Below, one piece after another: positions 6,932 to 8,600 of a stretch of 8,600 nt of DNA. The DNA lies in contig JAWXTP010000127.1 in NCBI GenBank assembly GCA_044433415.1, forward strand, positions 1 through 8,600, given 5' to 3'. The first letter of the stretch is position 1. Every line of letters starts with the position of its first letter. The stretch is from JAWXTP01 sp044433415. GTDB lineage: Bacteria; Bacteroidota; Bacteroidia; Bacteroidales; Rikenellaceae. Both the position numbers and the translations under genes were made by a program. The notes below the pieces were generated by a model, which had not been told where the DNA came from, did not search any database, and saw only the letters and a program-made list of their open reading frames with translations.

Positions 6932-8277
6932 ATAGAATTGAAGAGCAGAAGCGTTTAAAAGAAGTTTTAAATGCAGGTAAATCGACGTTTACTGTTGTGT
7001 ATGGGCGTAGGCGTTTGGGTAAGTCGACACTTATTTCTAAAGTGTTGAAACCTAAAGATGTTTATTATTTAGCAGACCAAACTGATGCCAAGCTACAGCG
7101 TGAAAGTTTTGCAAAAGTTGTTGCTATGAGCATTCCGAATTTTGATAAGGTGATTTATCCTGATTGGAGTAGTTTGTTTGATGCATTAAATGATCGTGTC
7201 ACCGACTGTTTAACTCTTTGTATAGATGAATTTCCTTATTTAGTAAATAGTAGTAATGAACTCCCTTCTGTGTTACAAAACAAAATAGACTCTAAAAGCC
7301 TGAGATACAATATTGTTATTTGTGGTTCTTCGCAACAGTTAATGTGTGGATTGGCACTAGATGCCACCTCTCCTTTGTATGGGCGTGCAAATGCTATTAT
7401 TAAAATAAATCCTATAAGTGTAGCTTATATAGGTGAAGCATTGTCTCTTAATTCTATACAAGCTGTTGAGGAGTATGCTATATGGGGTGGTGTTCCTAGA
7501 TATTGGGAGTTACGGGAGCAACTTAGTTCTTTACGAGAAGCAGTAGAGTATAATGTACTTTCAGTCAATGGTACTCTTTACGAGGAGCCTCTAAAGTTAT
7601 TTAAAGAGGATATGAAAGACGTTGTAAAGACAGCAACTATTATGTCTTACATAGGTGCAGGAGCACATCGTTTATCTGAAATTGCTGCGCGATGTGGTGA
7701 GCCTGCTACTAATTTGTCGCGCCCTTTAGCAAAACTTATAGAGCTAGGTTATCTTACAAAGGGTATAGCGTACGGAGAAAATGAGCGCAATTCTAAAAAA
7801 AGCCTATATAAAATTTCTGATTAGTTTGTATCTTTTTATTATAGGTTTATAGCTTTAAACCGTTCGTTTATAGAATTAGGTCGTATAAAGCCTATAAATG
7901 CGTTATTAGATAATGGTTTACCAAGTTTCATGGGTGAATATTGGGAAAGGTTATGTAGAGAAGTTGTTTCAGGAAATGAAATAGATGGCATAACATATTC
8001 TATGGCAAGAAGATGGTGGGGCTCTGTATCACGAACTGAAAGTATGGAGTTAGATGTAGTTGCAGAATCTATTGATAAAAAATACCTCCTTGTAGGCGAA
8101 TGCAAATGGACAAATAGTGAAAATAGTGACAAATTACTAGCTGAACTAAAAGCAAAAGCTGAAAAACTCCCTTTTGCTAAAAATCATATCATAGTAGCTA
8201 AATTATTCTTAAAAAACGTGCCAGTAGGTACAATGGAAGGTGTACTATTACCTGATGATGTGCTAAAACTTCTTTAA
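6931..8277 (+). pseudogene. AAA-type ATPase with DUF234/PD-(D/E)XK-like C-terminus; start lost, one in-frame TAG
   Basis: One frame encodes 448 residue positions from NRIEEQKRLKEVL at 6931 to TAA at 8275, near full length for the ATPase_2 (PF01637) plus DUF234 family. Walker A is YGRRRLGKST (Lys codon at 7021), Walker B is LCIDEFPYL (Asp codon at 7225), and GSSQQL, SPLYGR and GGVPRYW are family hallmarks. The C-terminal part has ELDVV (Asp at 8053) and GECKW (Glu 8098, Lys 8104), which fit a PD-(D/E)XK nuclease-like core. Two defects are seen. First, no ATG, GTG or TTG occurs in frame between the upstream stop at 6904 and the N-terminal homology, and the TTAA element ends at 6931; the GTG at 6997 would delete the strand leading into the P-loop. 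Second, TAG at 7822-7824 interrupts KISD-FVSFYYRFIALNRSF with the frame otherwise intact. Such genes occur in accessory regions; their function is poorly known. Residual expression as two fragments is possible but doubtful. Confidence 0.8.
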
Positions 8278-8331
8278 CAATTATTATGCAGTACAAACAT
8301 TATGTTTGTACTGCATAATAATTGTTAAAGA
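8271..8331. terminator. Perfect 61-bp palindrome at the ATPase gene end, possible bidirectional terminator
   Basis: Arms 8271-8300 and 8302-8331 are exact reverse complements, 30 bp each, around a single T. The left arm includes the last codon bases and the TAA stop of the ATPase frame. It lies between convergent reading frames (ATPase + and transposase -), where a shared terminator is expected. However, it is AT-rich and no U-tract follows on either strand, so intrinsic termination is uncertain. The structure itself is certain. Confidence 0.6.
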
Positions 8332-8338
8332 GGGTGCA

Positions 8339-8367
8339 TTGCGACAAGCGACAAAATAATGATTAAT
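8339..8367 (+). repeat. Dispersed repeat, copy 2 (GCGACAA twice, then AATAATGATTAAT)
   Basis: It is 25/29 identical to 6792-6820 in the same orientation, 1547 bp away. This copy holds two perfect GCGACAA heptamers (8341-8354). The rest of 8332-8397 is non-coding sequence in which I see nothing else. Confidence 0.75.
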
Positions 8368-8397
8368 GATTCAATACTCCGTTAAATTTTGGTAAGA

Positions 8398-8600
8398 TTA
8401 GGCGGCTTTTGAGCCGTATAGAATAAGTTCATTGACAATTTTGTGATTTTTCTTTAAGTTGGGATTTATGCTAAACTTACGAAAAAAAAACGATAGCATT
8501 AAGTAGTTGTGCATCTGTAACTTAACGTCAGATATCGAAAAAGGCTTCTTCTCTTCATTATTGTTTCGAAAGTGTGCTATTTTAGCTATATTAAGAGCAG
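8398..8600 (-). CDS. C-terminal end of a probable transposase, truncated by the window edge
   Basis: On the minus strand the frame is open from the right edge (first full codon at 8598-8596) to TAA at 8400-8398, giving 66 residues. The sequence reads through NIAKIAHFRNNNEEKKPFSI, then SDVKLQMHNYLML, and ends IVNELILYGSKAA. The basic, helical tail with a short invariant-looking end resembles C-termini of Bacteroidetes insertion-sequence transposases. No catalytic residue is inside the window, so the family cannot be assigned and a non-transposase protein remains possible. A run of nine A (T on the coding strand, three Phe codons) at 8482-8490 is a slippage-prone site. A short hairpin (CGGCT/AGCCG) lies in the last codons. 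No terminal inverted repeat could be identified downstream. Confidence 0.5.
   Translation of the reverse strand, partial: ALNIAKIAHFRNNNEEKKPFSISDVKLQMHNYLMLSFFFRKFSINPNLKKNHKIVNELILYGSKAA

Noticed and set aside
7839..8132. 97-codon minus-strand open frame opposite the ATPase C-terminus
   Set aside because: The plus-strand reading matches the DUF234 region with conserved residues, while the antisense translation matches nothing I recognise.
7930..8277. Separate 115-residue gene starting at ATG 7930
   Set aside because: Homology extends upstream of this ATG in the same frame to the amber codon and beyond, so it is the tail of the interrupted ATPase and not an independent gene.
8398..8420. 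GC-rich hairpin (CGGCT/AGCCG) as an intrinsic terminator for the transposase
   Set aside because: The stem is only 5 bp, lies within the last codons and is not followed by a U-tract on the minus strand.

Overview
The window looks like a low-GC member of the Bacteroidetes, most likely of the Bacteroidales. The evidence is the AT-rich composition, intergenic matches to the Bacteroidetes -7 promoter box (TAnnTTTG), weak or absent Shine-Dalgarno sequences, an acidic lipoprotein sorting signal behind the lipobox, and families common in gut and oral Bacteroidales (arylsulfotransferase, GLUG-repeat lipoprotein, long SNF2 helicase, ATPase of the ATPase_2/DUF234 type). I cannot name a genus.

Left part (1-2387): the 3' end of an arylsulfate sulfotransferase (+) closes with a strong hairpin terminator. 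A 169-bp element follows that is an imperfect inverted repeat along its whole length and is bounded by TTAA, a MITE-like structure. It ends two bases short of the stop codon of a convergent gene (-) for a GLUG-repeat surface lipoprotein. Middle part (2388-6753): a divergent intergenic region with one promoter candidate per strand leads into a large single-copy SNF2-family ATPase/helicase of 1367 residues. Its C-terminal motor is canonical and its N-terminal ~790 residues are unfamiliar.

Right part (6751-8600) is a decayed accessory patch. Six perfect heptamers (TAGGTNN) begin at the SNF2 stop codon itself. Next come a GCGACAA-containing repeat, a degenerate second copy of the TTAA element, and an AAA-type ATPase with a DUF234/PD-(D/E)XK-like C-terminus. 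That ATPase gene has lost its start codon at the element boundary and carries one in-frame amber codon. It ends inside a perfect 61-bp palindrome, followed by a second copy of the GCGACAA repeat and the C-terminal end of a probable transposase on the minus strand.

The genes do not form an obvious joint pathway. The sulfotransferase and the lipoprotein are envelope functions, the helicase is an independent nucleic-acid motor, and the ATPase is a pseudogene or recoded gene. I found no convincing new defence or biosynthetic system. The strongest unexplained signals are the small TTAA element family, the heptamer array placed on a stop codon, the repeats flanking the ATPase remnant, and the long perfect palindrome.
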